DNA of 64,000 nt from an uncultured Rothia sp. GTDB taxonomy: Bacteria; Actinomycetota; Actinomycetes; Actinomycetales; Micrococcaceae. Position numbers and translations under genes: made by a program. The stretch spans positions 48,136 through 112,135 of the forward strand of contig CAMIIO010000009.1 in NCBI GenBank assembly GCA_946221065.1, given 5' to 3'. A model generated the notes under the pieces. The model had not been told where the DNA came from. It did not search any database and worked only from the letters and a program-made list of their open reading frames with translations. Shown piece by piece: positions 1-9,198 of the stretch (its first letter is position 1; every line of letters starts with the position of its first letter).

Positions 1-1363
1 GCTGATTCTTGCGCATCTTGATGATTTCGGACGCCGAGATGCCGTCCTTAGTAGATACGCCGTTGACCACGATCTCGCCGTCAGTCTCTTTGGAGAACTC
101 CATGATCTCCAGCAGAGTGGTGGTCTTGCCACAACCGGACTCGCCCACAATGGAGAAGCACTCGCCCTCACGAATATCAAAGGACACACCGTTCACGGCC
201 TTCACCGTGCCCACGCGGCGCTTCACCAGCGAACCCTTCATCAGCGGGAAGTGCTTCTTAAGGTTCTTTACCTCGATGACGGCGGGGCGCTGTTCGCGCG
301 GGATTGAATCGTATTTGGAAACGGGCACTTCGGGAACCGGGTAGAGATCCTCGGGGCGGGAGTCAACCAAGTGCTCGGCAATATCTGCGGCGGCAAAGTG
401 ACCTTCACCGGCACCGGGAATCAGACGGAGCTCGGGCTCACCGACGCCTTCCTTACAGCACTGACCGCCAGCTTTGGAGATAGGACAACGAGGGCGGAAG
501 GAACAGTCGGTGACTTCGTGGAGCAGGTTGGGTGGGGTGCCCTCAATAGGAACCAGAGACACCTTATCCTTGCGGTCCACGCGGGGAACCGCACCCAGCA
601 GACCGATGGTGTATGGGTGCGCGGGGTACTCGTAAATATCCGAGGCGCGAGCCTTCTCTACCGGCTTGCCGGCGTACATCACCATGATGTCATCTGCCAT
701 GCCTGCCACCACGCCGAGGTCGTGCGTAATCATAATGATTGCCGCGCCAGTCTCGTCCTGCGCCTTTTCCATGACTTCAAGCACCTGCGCCTGAATGGTT
801 ACGTCGAGCGCGGTGGTTGGCTCGTCCGCAATCAGCACGCGGGGGTCATTAGCAATTGCCATAGCGATCATCACGCGCTGGCGCATACCACCGGAAAATT
901 CGTGCGGGAAGGAGCGCAAACGACTCTTGGGATCCGGGATACCCACCAGACGCATGAGCTCCACACAGCGATCCTCAATGGCTCGCTTGCTCATACCTTT
1001 ATTGTGAATCTTGAGCACTTCAGCGATCTGATCCCCAATGGTGTACACCGGGGTGAGCGAGCTTAGCGGGTCCTGGAAAATCATCGAGATTTCGTTACCG
1101 CGATACTTACCCATTGCCTTATCAGACAGCCCCAGGAGTTCCTGGCCTTTGTACTGGATAGAGCCGGTAATTTCTGCGGTAGTGGGGTGCAAGCCCATGA
1201 TCGCCAGCGAAGCCACGGACTTACCGGAACCAGACTCGCCCACGATGCCCAGGGTTTTACCTTCGTGAAGGTCAAAATCGACGCCGCGAACCGCGTGAAC
1301 CACGCCGTTTTCGGTATTGAAGGAAACGTTCAGGTCTTTGACGGAGAGAACGGGAGTGCTCAT
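1..1363 (-). CDS. Dipeptide/oligopeptide ABC transporter, fused double ATPase (partial)
   Basis: This is the energy-coupling subunit of a peptide-type importer, with DppD-like and DppF-like halves fused in one chain. The reading frame is open from the ATG at 1363 to the window edge (about 454 codons); the C-terminal part is missing. The first half carries Walker A GESGSGKS, signature FSGGMRQRV and Walker B VLIADEPTTALD. A linker with the oligopeptide-transporter cysteine motif (CSFRPRCP) follows. A second Walker A, GESGCGKTT, begins the second half. The start codon abuts the stop of the upstream permease gene with no gap, so the three genes form one operon. No substrate-binding protein gene is seen on the visible side. 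The family is certain; the substrate is inferred only as peptide-like. Confidence 0.93.
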   Translation of the reverse strand, partial: MSTPVLSVKDLNVSFNTENGVVHAVRGVDFDLHEGKTLGIVGESGSGKSVASLAIMGLHPTTAEITGSIQYKGQELLGLSDKAMGKYRGNEISMIFQDPLSSLTPVYTIGDQIAEVLKIHNKGMSKRAIEDRCVELMRLVGIPDPKSRLRSFPHEFSGGMRQRVMIAMAIANDPRVLIADEPTTALDVTIQAQVLEVMEKAQDETGAAIIMITHDLGVVAGMADDIMVMYAGKPVEKARASDIYEYPAHPYTIGLLGAVPRVDRKDKVSLVPIEGTPPNLLHEVTDCSFRPRCPISKAGGQCCKEGVGEPELRLIPGAGEGHFAAADIAEHLVDSRPEDLYPVPEVPVSKYDSIPREQRPAVIEVKNLKKHFPLMKGSLVKRRVGTVKAVNGVSFDIREGECFSIVGESGCGKTTTLLEIMEFSKETDGEIVVNGVSTKDGISASEIIKMRKNQ

Positions 1364-2356
1364 TTACTTCGCCTGCTCTTTCTTAGTCTGCTTCTTAGCC
1401 TTACCCACGGATAGGGAGGTGGGGTCAAATGCGTCACGCAAACCGTCGTTCATCAACGAGAGCGGACCTACCAGCAAGAAGAACAAAATCATGGGAATCC
1501 AGAACATCCACGGCAGGGTGTTGATCTGGCTTGATGCCTGAGCAATTAAAGAACCGAGTGAGTAGTTGGGGTACTTCACGCCAATGCCCACGAAGGTGTA
1601 AGCAACCTCGGAAAGAATTGCTAAGGTGATACCGCGAGTAAAGTTCAGCACCAGCAGCGAGCCGATGTTCGGAACCAGGTGGCGCCACACAATCTTGAAG
1701 GGGTGAACGCCCATGTAGCGGGCGGCTTTCACGTAGTCACGCTGGATTAGCGACATCGCCATGGAACGAACCACACGGGCGTCGTACATCCAGGAGAATA
1801 CCAACAGCGCAATAGTCAGAATCACCCAGCCGGGTAGGGCGTCACGGATAGCTTTGCCGCCTGCACCGTTAACCACAATAGCGATTACCAGAAGCTGGGG
1901 TGCCATCATGAGGGTTTCCAGGAAGAACAGCATTACGCTATCTACCTTGCCGCCGAAGTACGCCATAATACAGCCGTACACGGCGGAAATAATCATGCAG
2001 ACAAAGCCAACGATTAGACCGATTGCCATGGAGGTACGCACACCCTCAACAGCCTGAGCAAATAAATCAGTGCCGGCGCTCGTTGTACCAAACCAGTGCT
2101 CGGAGGAAGGCCCGGTTGCCATGTATAGCGGGTCAATAGTGTTGGTGTCCCATTTGGAGATAAATCCACCAAAGATACCGAAGAGGCCCACCAGAACAAA
2201 AATTACTAAGCCAACGACAGCCGTCTTATTGCGAAAGAAGCGGCGAGCAATAATGGTTGACTTGTTAATGATTTTAAAGTCAGGGTTTTCGATTTGCTCT
2301 TCGGTCACGTCGTCCGGACGAGGAGGCATATTTTCTACGGGAGCTGCAGCAGTCAT
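1364..2356 (-). CDS. Peptide ABC transporter permease, DppC/OppC type
   Basis: Inner-membrane permease of 330 residues, typical for OppC/DppC. It has a soluble N-terminal stretch of about 40 residues, a first membrane helix (VVGLVIFVLVGLFGIFGG), a periplasmic loop, then the BPD_transp_1 core. The EAA-type cytoplasmic loop lies near residues 200-225 (YVKAARYMGVHPFKIVWRHL). The TAA stop of the preceding permease overlaps its ATG by one base, and its own stop is followed directly by the ATPase start. Translation of the three genes is therefore probably coupled. Confidence 0.93.
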   Translation of the reverse strand: MTAAAPVENMPPRPDDVTEEQIENPDFKIINKSTIIARRFFRNKTAVVGLVIFVLVGLFGIFGGFISKWDTNTIDPLYMATGPSSEHWFGTTSAGTDLFAQAVEGVRTSMAIGLIVGFVCMIISAVYGCIMAYFGGKVDSVMLFFLETLMMAPQLLVIAIVVNGAGGKAIRDALPGWVILTIALLVFSWMYDARVVRSMAMSLIQRDYVKAARYMGVHPFKIVWRHLVPNIGSLLVLNFTRGITLAILSEVAYTFVGIGVKYPNYSLGSLIAQASSQINTLPWMFWIPMILFFLLVGPLSLMNDGLRDAFDPTSLSVGKAKKQTKKEQAK

Positions 2357-3339
2357 TACTTCATCCTCACTCGTGGATCAACAATGGTGGTTGCGATATC
2401 CGCCAGGATTGCACCGATAGCGAAGATCACTGCACCGTAGGCAAGGGTAGCGGTTGCCACGTTAACGTCCTGCTTGCCAATGGCTTCCAGGGACCACAGT
2501 CCGACGCCGGGCCAGGCAAAGATTGCCTCGGCAAAGAAGCCGCCGGAGAAGATCGCGGGAACGGTGAAGGCGATGGATTGCGCAACGGGAATGAAGGAGA
2601 CGCGCAGCGCGTGGCGAGTGATCGCCTGATTGCGGGTCAAGCCCTTAGCGCGTGCGGTACGCACGAAGTCTGCGTTCACGTTATCCAGTAGGTACTGACG
2701 CTGTGAAATCTGGTAGCCACCCCAGGACATGATGGTGATACAGAAAGTAGGCACCAGGTAGTGAGCAGCCATGTCTACGATGGTGGGCCAGCCCGGTGCG
2801 ACGCCGGGGGAAGAGATACCGGTGACGTAGAAGATACGGTGCCCGGCAGACTGGTTGATAGCCACCGCGCCGAGCTGAACCAAGAAGTAGCCGATGGGTG
2901 CGGGGATAATGTACACCAGGTAGGAGTAGCCGGTGATAATACGGTCAGATGCCTTGTACTGGCGAGCCGCCGAGAACACACCCAAAGCCACACCGATAAT
3001 CAATGAGAGAATAATGGCTGCCAGGAATAAACGGGTTGAAACCCATACGCGCTGACCGAACTCACTGTTCACATAGGCGCCGCTTGGTGAGCGTCCCCAG
3101 TCGAAGTGGAAAATAATGTTGCTGAGCCATTCAACGTAGCGCTCCCAAGCGCTCTTCGTCGGATCCAGCCCCAGAGAAGCAAAGTTTTGTTGAACCTGTT
3201 CGGGTGTGGGACGTGGAATTTTTTCCTGCTCCAGCAAAGCAGGGTTCATGGTTTGCACAGCGAGGAAGTAACCTGCGCTGGTGATCAGAAAGATCATGAC
3301 AACGTAAGTCAGAGAACGGCGAAGGATGTACTTAAACAT
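2356..3339 (-). CDS. Peptide ABC transporter permease, DppB/OppB type
   Basis: First gene of the visible transporter operon, 327 residues, an OppB/DppB-family membrane permease. A short N-terminal cytoplasmic segment (MFKYILRRSLTYVV) leads into helix 1. A long extracytoplasmic loop follows, then five more hydrophobic segments, with the EAA loop around residues 230-250 (DFVRTARAKGLTRNQAITRH). The start is supported by GGAG about eight bases upstream. The upstream 293 bases contain no gene and presumably hold the promoter. Unlike many peptide operons, there is no solute-binding protein gene ahead of it. Confidence 0.93.
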   Translation of the reverse strand: MFKYILRRSLTYVVMIFLITSAGYFLAVQTMNPALLEQEKIPRPTPEQVQQNFASLGLDPTKSAWERYVEWLSNIIFHFDWGRSPSGAYVNSEFGQRVWVSTRLFLAAIILSLIIGVALGVFSAARQYKASDRIITGYSYLVYIIPAPIGYFLVQLGAVAINQSAGHRIFYVTGISSPGVAPGWPTIVDMAAHYLVPTFCITIMSWGGYQISQRQYLLDNVNADFVRTARAKGLTRNQAITRHALRVSFIPVAQSIAFTVPAIFSGGFFAEAIFAWPGVGLWSLEAIGKQDVNVATATLAYGAVIFAIGAILADIATTIVDPRVRMK

Positions 3340-3632
3340 TGAGTAGCTCCTTCGCTCCCTGACACAGTCTGTTAGTGAGCATGTGTGTGCCTATCGAATT
3401 TTACTGAGTCAATGTGACCCAAACCACCTAAATTTACAATTGTAGAAATCTTATAGCTTAGATGACCTAGTGACCAAACCACTCTACCGTGATTCCTCAT
3501 AACTTATGCCACGGATTACAGCATGCACATCGACCCACATATCTCAGATACTGAAGTTGGCATGAAAAACGAGGTGCCCACCAGAGCATTACACCCTCGC
3601 AAGCACCCCGCAATTTAGGGCTAATCAGGAGC

Positions 3633-4601
3633 TTAACCTCGCGTCATTTTATTGCGATACTCCCCATGACCACCCGATAAATCCGCGCGCAAAGCTTCCA
3701 CATTATGAGAAATCAACTCTTCAGAGTTTACAGGACGGCCGCCGGCAGCGTGCGGAGTAATCACTACGTTTTTAGCCTCCCACAGCGGATTATCGGCAGG
3801 CAACGGCTCCTCCGAGGCCACATCCAGCGCCGCCCCGGCAATCTTGCCAGAGTTCAACGCCTGAATAAGATCCGATTCATTCACCGTAGTTCCGCGGCCA
3901 ACATTCACCACATAGGCATGTGCAGGTAGCTGCTCCAAGACGTTGGCATTCAACGCATTCTTAGTCTCATCGCTGGTGGGAAGAATCATCACCAGCACAT
4001 CAGTTTCCGGAAGAACCTCACCCATCTGCTCCTCGGTAACCACCGGGAAACCATCGCGCTCCCCCGCGCTACGAGCCACACCCGTCACCTGCGCGCCAAA
4101 GGCATCAAACAGACGCGCGGTTTCCTTGCCAATGGAACCAAATCCCCAAATCAGCACTTTTGCCCCAAGAAGCGTGGTGACCTTACCCTCGGGGTGCAGT
4201 TCCTGGGCACCGCCCAGCTCCGACGCCCAGCGATTTTCCTCCTGAGCCTTCGCAAGGGCTGGCAAGAAACGAATAAAATTCAGGGTGAGCGCGAGCGCGT
4301 GCTCGGCAACGGTTAGTGAATGCAGACCACTTCCAGAGGCAATGATTGCTTCTTCACGAAAACCCGCCGCGCGCACCTGATCAGGGCCAGCCAAAAGAGC
4401 CTGAACCAGCTTGACCTGCCGCAGGTTTTGGGCGGCGTCCTTTAACTGCTCGTTGGTATTTGCCCAGGCAATAAGGACGTCGGCGTCATAGTGTTCGGAA
4501 GGAAGAAGCTCGGTGGGATCGTAGGAGATAAGCTGGTCGTCGGGGGTAAGCCCGAGTTTTGATTCATCAAGTGCAACGCTGGTTGGGGCAAGAATTTTCA
4601 C
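3633..4601 (-). CDS. D-isomer-specific 2-hydroxyacid dehydrogenase
   Basis: Cytosolic NAD(P)-dependent oxidoreductase of the phosphoglycerate dehydrogenase/GhrA-like family, 322 residues from the chosen start. The Rossmann region has VLIWGFGSIGKETARL. The catalytic region contains the family Arg (VVNVGRGTTV), Glu (ASEEPLP) and His (VVITPHAAGG). The frame is open 99 bases further upstream. The GTG at 4601 is preferred because AGAGGAG lies seven bases before it and the protein then begins directly with the first beta strand (KILAPTSVAL). The exact substrate cannot be told. It is probably monocistronic, convergent with nothing and separated by 120 bases from the tetR gene. Confidence 0.88.
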   Translation of the reverse strand: MKILAPTSVALDESKLGLTPDDQLISYDPTELLPSEHYDADVLIAWANTNEQLKDAAQNLRQVKLVQALLAGPDQVRAAGFREEAIIASGSGLHSLTVAEHALALTLNFIRFLPALAKAQEENRWASELGGAQELHPEGKVTTLLGAKVLIWGFGSIGKETARLFDAFGAQVTGVARSAGERDGFPVVTEEQMGEVLPETDVLVMILPTSDETKNALNANVLEQLPAHAYVVNVGRGTTVNESDLIQALNSGKIAGAALDVASEEPLPADNPLWEAKNVVITPHAAGGRPVNSEELISHNVEALRADLSGGHGEYRNKMTRG

Positions 4602-4721
4602 GGAATACTCCTCTAGTGAGAAAAAGAACTTTCCCTTCCAGTCTATGTGAGCAGACACACTTGGCAACCCCGGCGCTCTTTCCGGCCCGACGACGCACAC
4701 CGCAGCGCGGCGTCAAACCGG

Positions 4722-5378
4722 CTAGTCCTCGCGAAGTAGCTGCTGAAAAATGCGCACGCTATCGCGAATCAGCTCGTTACGAACCTCCCCCTCGGGCAGT
4801 CCCGCCGAGAAATCCATATACCGCAGCACGCTGGAGGCGATCATGACCGAAGCCCGCTGTAAATTCCAGTTAGCGCCCTGCGGCTCCGAGCCTTCCGGCA
4901 CGAACGAAAACTCGCCCCGGCGTCCGGCGCGGGCAAAGGTAGCCCAGTCAATAGTGCGCAAAAACTCTTCCACTACCTGTTCGCTCTTGAGCATTAACAC
5001 TTTAAGGCGGTGGCGTAGCTCCGGGTATTCCTCGGCTAGCTCGCGGTATTTTTTATACTTGCTTTCGGGCATTGCCTGCAACACCACGTCCAGCAGCAGG
5101 TGAACCACGCGCTCAAAAATATAGAAATCCTGCCGAGCCTTATCTGCTTCTAAGATTTCTGCGCTAACCACCGGCTCGCGTAGTCCCAGCACGGCGTCTT
5201 CCTTGGTGGCAAAATAGTTAAAGAACGTGCGCGGAGAGATTCCGGCGATTTCCGCGATTTCGTCGGTGGTGGTTTTTTTGAGGCCTTTTTCGCGCACCAA
5301 ATCTACCGATGCCTGATGAATAGCGTTCCAGGTTCGTTCGCGACGGCGTTCACGTAAAGTTGGTTCAGGATTGTACAC
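4722..5378 (-). CDS. TetR family transcriptional regulator
   Basis: DNA-binding repressor-type protein of 218 residues. The helix-turn-helix lies at residues 35-60 (TTDEIAEIAGISPRTFFNYFATKEDAVLG), a clear TetR_N signature, and a variable ligand-binding C-terminal domain follows. The start is a GTG (5378) without a good ribosome site. A promoter-like pair, TTGTGC-17 bp-TAGACT, ends only a few bases upstream, so the mRNA may be nearly leaderless. Two palindromes at 5391-5419 overlap this promoter, which suggests autoregulation. The divergent cardiolipin synthase gene is a possible target. Confidence 0.88.
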   Translation of the reverse strand: MYNPEPTLRERRRERTWNAIHQASVDLVREKGLKKTTTDEIAEIAGISPRTFFNYFATKEDAVLGLREPVVSAEILEADKARQDFYIFERVVHLLLDVVLQAMPESKYKKYRELAEEYPELRHRLKVLMLKSEQVVEEFLRTIDWATFARAGRRGEFSFVPEGSEPQGANWNLQRASVMIASSVLRYMDFSAGLPEGEVRNELIRDSVRIFQQLLRED

Positions 5379-5390
5379 CCCATCAGTCTA

Positions 5391-5419
5391 TGCAGAACTG
5401 CAAACTTGCACAACTGCAA
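5391..5419. promoter_or_regulatory. Tandem palindromes, probable TetR operator
   Basis: Two adjacent perfect palindromes are visible: TGCAGAACTGCA-type (5391-5402, arms TGCAG/CTGCA) and TTGCACAACTGCAA-type (5406-5419, arms TTGCA/TGCAA). They lie between the divergent tetR and cardiolipin synthase genes and overlap the likely tetR promoter. Assignment to this TetR protein is inferred from position. Confidence 0.5.
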
Positions 5420-5544
5420 TTTTATATGCCGGAGGGATGTAAGCAATAGAACATTCTTCACATCTGCGCTCTTAAAATCTCACCACAAACGCCCAGCTGT
5501 CCAGCCCCCAAGACCCTCCCCGCCCGGTTATATAGGATAGAACG

Positions 5545-7041
5545 GTGAATTACCTCAACGCCGTAGACCTCACCAATCTCCCCAACTGGGTCTCCCTCAC
5601 CCTACTCATCATCGACATCGCCGTGCGTATCATCGCCATCTGCTGGCTACCCTACAACCGCAAACCCCTCGTCGCCCTCGGCTGGCTCATGGCAATCTTC
5701 CTCGTCCCCTACATCGGATTCATCGCCTTCCTCATCTTCGGCTCCTCACACCTACCCAAACACCGCCGCGCCCGCCAACGCGTCATGAACGAAATGATCC
5801 GCGAAAACCTTGACTCTATAGATGGTGTTGGTGCGCAGCCCATCCTCGGCGACCACAAAAACATCCCCGAGGCAGCTCGCGTTGCCGCCTCTCTTAACTA
5901 CCAGCTCGGCGCGATCCCCATGGTGGGTGGCAACAGCTTTAAACTGCACACCAACAGCCACGACGCCATGCTCGACATGGCAGAAAAAATCGACCGAGCC
6001 CAAAACTACGTTCACTTCGAGTTCTACATCACCGCATACTCCGGCGCCTCCATCCCCCTCTGGGACGCCCTCTTTCGCGCCCAAGAACGCGGCGTCACCG
6101 TGCGCGTACTCATCGACCACGTAGGCTCCCACAAGTACCCCAGCATGAAAACCCTGCGCAAAATGCTCAACCACTCCGACATCGAATGGCGCTTCATGCT
6201 CCCCCTTAACCTCTTCAAGGGTCAGTGGCAACGCCCCGACCTGCGCAACCACCGCAAAATTCTGGTGGTGGACGGCCAAATCGCCTACTCCGGCTCCCAA
6301 AACGCCATCGACGCCTGCTACGACTCACAAAAAAACTTTGACCGCGGACTCCTCTGGGAAGACCTCACCTACTCCGTCACCGGCCCCATCGTCGAAAGCC
6401 TCAACGCCGTGTTCATCTCCGACTGGTACTCGGAAACCAAAGAACTCTTACTCTCCGAAATCGATTCCAACTTACCCAGCATCGACGGCGGACAGCTCGC
6501 TCAAATTGTGCCTTCCGGCCCCGGTTTTGAAACCGAAAACAACCTGCGACTCATCAACTACCTCATCAATAATGCCGAAGAGCGCATCGTGATCTGCTCC
6601 CCGTATTTCGTCCCCGAATCCACCCTGCTCCAGGCACTAACCACCGTGGCAATGTCCAATATTGATGTGGAACTTATTGTGTGTGAAAAAGGCGACCAAT
6701 TCCTGCCCAACATGGCACAGCGCTCCTACTATGAGGAACTTTTGAAAGCCGGCGTAAAAATCCGGCAGTACCCCGGCCCCACTGTGCTCCACTCCAAGTT
6801 CATGGTGATTGATGACTGCTACACCTTTATCGGCTCCTCCAACATGGACCCGCGCTCTTTCGCGCTCAACCTGGAAGTCTCTACCTTTGTGGTAGATAAG
6901 GAACTGGTGACCGAGCTGGATCAGGTTTCTGACGACTACCTTGCCAAGTGCAAAACGCTGCGCTACGACGAGTGGATCAATCGCCCTAACCGCGTCAAAA
7001 TTATGGAGAATATCTGCCGGCTGTGGTCCTCACTGCTGTAA
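5545..7041 (+). CDS. cls: Cardiolipin synthase, PLD superfamily
   Basis: Membrane enzyme that joins two phosphatidylglycerols (or PG and CDP-DAG) into cardiolipin, 498 residues, normal ClsA-type length. Two N-terminal hydrophobic helices (roughly residues 17-35 and 44-66, PLDc_N) are followed by two phospholipase-D domains. The HKD motifs are HRKILVVDGQIAYSGSQN and HSKFMVIDDCYTFIGSSN, each with the H-x-K-x4-D set intact. The start is GTG. A TAGGAT -10-like hexamer ends six bases before it, so translation may be leaderless. The gene reads away from a TetR gene and ends 20 bases before a repeat element. Confidence 0.94.
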   Translation: MNYLNAVDLTNLPNWVSLTLLIIDIAVRIIAICWLPYNRKPLVALGWLMAIFLVPYIGFIAFLIFGSSHLPKHRRARQRVMNEMIRENLDSIDGVGAQPILGDHKNIPEAARVAASLNYQLGAIPMVGGNSFKLHTNSHDAMLDMAEKIDRAQNYVHFEFYITAYSGASIPLWDALFRAQERGVTVRVLIDHVGSHKYPSMKTLRKMLNHSDIEWRFMLPLNLFKGQWQRPDLRNHRKILVVDGQIAYSGSQNAIDACYDSQKNFDRGLLWEDLTYSVTGPIVESLNAVFISDWYSETKELLLSEIDSNLPSIDGGQLAQIVPSGPGFETENNLRLINYLINNAEERIVICSPYFVPESTLLQALTTVAMSNIDVELIVCEKGDQFLPNMAQRSYYEELLKAGVKIRQYPGPTVLHSKFMVIDDCYTFIGSSNMDPRSFALNLEVSTFVVDKELVTELDQVSDDYLAKCKTLRYDEWINRPNRVKIMENICRLWSSLL

Positions 7042-7060
7042 CGACTAGTAAAAACGTGAG

Positions 7061-7180
7061 TGACCAGGCTGTGGTTACCCAGACCACCTCAGGACGGTCT
7101 TGACGACGTGGCCCGGTCAGTTTCCGGCGAAAGTGGTCGCTTGTGCCGCACCCTAGTCATACAGGGCACACACCCGCTAC
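7061..7180. repeat. ~120-bp direct repeat, left copy (flanks TA module)
   Basis: The first ~60 bases form an imperfect palindrome (TGACC...GGTCA ends, internal GACC/GGTC arms). The last 70 bases (7111-7180) are identical to 7754-7823. The right end contains the CTA that is the reverse complement of the TAG stop of the toxin gene (7177-7179). The palindromic half resembles elements at 61583 and 62753. Confidence 0.9.
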
Positions 7181-7416
7181 GGCAGAAGACGGCGATATTG
7201 CGCTCGTGCCTTCATCGCATGAATAATCTCAACTTCCCCGTCATCCCACAAAAGCACCACAATCTCCAAGAGACGACCCGCTGTATCAAGACCGATACGC
7301 AACTCCCGCTGTGGGTTTTCATCATCAAGTGGACCACCCACCAGTGCAGACCGCGCCGCGGCAATCGCATCTACATCTTTAATTCCATGCTTTCGCGCCG
7401 ACGACGCCACAATCAC
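7177..7416 (-). CDS. Toxin of a type II toxin-antitoxin pair, BrnT-like
   Basis: Small protein of 79 residues that overlaps the antitoxin gene by four bases (ATGA), the usual antitoxin-first layout. The pattern ELRIGLDTAGRLLEIVVLL followed by IIHAMKARAQY resembles BrnT-type RNase toxins, where the terminal I-x-HAM-x-AR-x-x-Y block is conserved. The family is assigned by pattern only. The stop codon lies inside the left flanking repeat, so the last residues are encoded at the repeat junction. The toxic activity, if any, would be ribosome-independent mRNA cleavage. Confidence 0.7.
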   Translation of the reverse strand: MIVASSARKHGIKDVDAIAAARSALVGGPLDDENPQRELRIGLDTAGRLLEIVVLLWDDGEVEIIHAMKARAQYRRLLP

Positions 7417-7676
7417 GAGCTAACCCACTCTTGAACCGCTGAACGTATTGCGGTGGATCGGTCAAAACCTTCCCGTTCAGCGCGCTCCATCAAACGCGCA
7501 AGTTCCGCATCCGAAAAACGAACAGGAACAACCCGAGAGGTACTTTCAGCACGAGTCGGACGTCCCCATCGTTTAGACAATTGATCGACGTCATACCCAG
7601 CTTCAGCTTCATCTGCCCAAGCCTGCACTTGCTCGTCATTTACTTCTTGTCCGTGGATTATTCGTTTTTTACCCAT
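7413..7676 (-). CDS. Ribbon-helix-helix antitoxin of the TA pair
   Basis: Predicted antitoxin of 87 residues. The C-terminal half is a ribbon-helix-helix DNA-binding motif (VPVRFSDAELARLMERAERE, then STAIRSAVQEWV). The N-terminal half is acidic and probably binds the toxin. The frame is open 18 codons further up, but the ATG at 7676 is preferred. A TACAAT -10-like hexamer ends six bases before it and no ribosome site is present, suggesting a leaderless transcript. The extra upstream codons would read through promoter and repeat sequence. Antitoxin-toxin complexes normally repress their own promoter. Confidence 0.75.
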   Translation of the reverse strand: MGKKRIIHGQEVNDEQVQAWADEAEAGYDVDQLSKRWGRPTRAESTSRVVPVRFSDAELARLMERAEREGFDRSTAIRSAVQEWVSS

Positions 7677-7704
7677 ACGACTATTGTAATACGAAAACTT
7701 CAGA

Positions 7705-7823
7705 TGACCAGGCTGCGTTACCCAAACCATCCTGAGAGGGTCTTAACGATGTAGCCCGGTCAGTTTCCGGCGAAAGTGGTCGCTTGTGCCGCACCCTAGT
7801 CATACAGGGCACACACCCGCTAC
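7705..7823. repeat. ~120-bp direct repeat, right copy (flanks TA module)
   Basis: Second copy of the element at 7061-7180. The distal 70 bases are identical, while the palindromic proximal part has diverged by several substitutions and one missing base. It lies upstream of the antitoxin promoter and 87 bases before glgC. Confidence 0.9.
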
Positions 7824-7910
7824 TGTTGTGAGACATACAATACTCAACAAGCTGCTCAGCGATCATCCAACCATCGCCAGCACACCCCGACACCGAAGCC
7901 GAGGTACACC

Positions 7911-9125
7911 ATGTCCGACCCCTTCCCCACAACCCACACCCCAGAAACCGTGGCGCTCGTCCTAGCAGGAGGAAAGGGCAGCAGGCTCTCACCCCTCACC
8001 GACGCACGCTCCAAACCCTCGGTACGATTCGGCGGCTCCTACCAAATCATCGACGTCGTACTCTCCAACCTTGCCCATTCTCGGCTACGCGACGTCTGGA
8101 TTGTTGAACAGTACCGCCCCTTCACTCTCAACCAGCACATCGCCAACGGACGTCCCTGGGACCTAGACGGCACCCGCCACGGCCTGCGTATCCTCCCGCC
8201 CGCCGAAGGACGCGATGAGGACGGCTTCGCTCAAGGCAACGGGCACGCCCTCTACCAACAGATTCCACTGCTCGAAAGCTACAACGCAGACACCGTGATC
8301 GTGCTCAGCGCGGATCACCTCTATCAGATGGACTTCCGCCCCGCACTCGAACAGCACCACCAACTCGGCTCCGACCTCACCATTATCACCACCGAAACCG
8401 ACGAAAATCCCGAACGATTCGGTGTCGTCACCGTGGGTAAAGACCTCACCGTGAAAACCTACAACTACAAACCTGAACACCCCGCGGGGAACCTCGTTGC
8501 CACCGAAGTGTTTATTATTAAAGTCTCCGCCCTGCGCCAAGCTGTTGAAGCACTCATGGACCGGCTAGACCATCAGCAAGATAGTGACGACCCCGACGGC
8601 ACACCCCTCGGTGATTACGGCGAGACCATCATCCCACACTTGGTTGAGCACGGAATTGTTCACGAATACCGCCACCGCGACTACTGGCGAGACATCGGCA
8701 CCATCGACGCCTACTTCCGCGCACACATGGAACTACTGGACGGAAAAGGTCTAGATCTGAGTCGCCCCGGCTGGCCCATCCTCACCAACCATGAGCAATA
8801 CGCGCCGTCATTCATTGCCGGTTCTGCAAGCGTTCAGAACTCGCTCATCTCCCAGGGGGCACGGATTCACGGCGAGGTCACCAACAGCGTGATTGGTCCG
8901 GGAGTTACCGTAGAAGCCGGCGCTAAAGTCACTCGCTCCATTCTTTTAGGTGATACCGTCGTACCCGCCGGAGCTGAACTTGAGTCCGTGATCGCCGACG
9001 TCGCAGCCCATATCCCCAGCGGAAAAACCGGGCAGACTAAGCCCGGCCCCGGCAACATCACCGTGCTTGAACCTGCCAGCCGCGGCCCTCAGGCCCACGG
9101 CGAAGATCAAACCGTGGGCGAATAA
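7911..9125 (+). CDS. glgC: Glucose-1-phosphate adenylyltransferase
   Basis: Makes ADP-glucose from glucose-1-phosphate and ATP, the committing step of bacterial glycogen synthesis; 404 residues, normal length. The nucleotide-binding signature LAGGKGSRLSPLT and the KPSVRFGGSYQIIDVVLSN block are at the N-terminus. DHLYQMD carries the metal-binding Asp. A left-handed beta-helix follows from about residue 290 (hexapeptide-like VIGPGVTVEAGAKV). The start ATG has a weak GAGG upstream. It sits alone, with other glycogen genes not in the window. Confidence 0.95.
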   Translation: MSDPFPTTHTPETVALVLAGGKGSRLSPLTDARSKPSVRFGGSYQIIDVVLSNLAHSRLRDVWIVEQYRPFTLNQHIANGRPWDLDGTRHGLRILPPAEGRDEDGFAQGNGHALYQQIPLLESYNADTVIVLSADHLYQMDFRPALEQHHQLGSDLTIITTETDENPERFGVVTVGKDLTVKTYNYKPEHPAGNLVATEVFIIKVSALRQAVEALMDRLDHQQDSDDPDGTPLGDYGETIIPHLVEHGIVHEYRHRDYWRDIGTIDAYFRAHMELLDGKGLDLSRPGWPILTNHEQYAPSFIAGSASVQNSLISQGARIHGEVTNSVIGPGVTVEAGAKVTRSILLGDTVVPAGAELESVIADVAAHIPSGKTGQTKPGPGNITVLEPASRGPQAHGEDQTVGE

Positions 9126-9198
9126 CGCCAGAACCTCTCCCCCCCCTGCCGTGCGGGCACTTTTTACCGAAAACCCGCACGGCAGTACGATATAACCC

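Noticed and set aside
371..1066. 231-residue plus-strand frame opposite the fused ABC ATPase
   Set aside because: The minus strand shows Walker and signature motifs in frame; the plus frame is a shadow.
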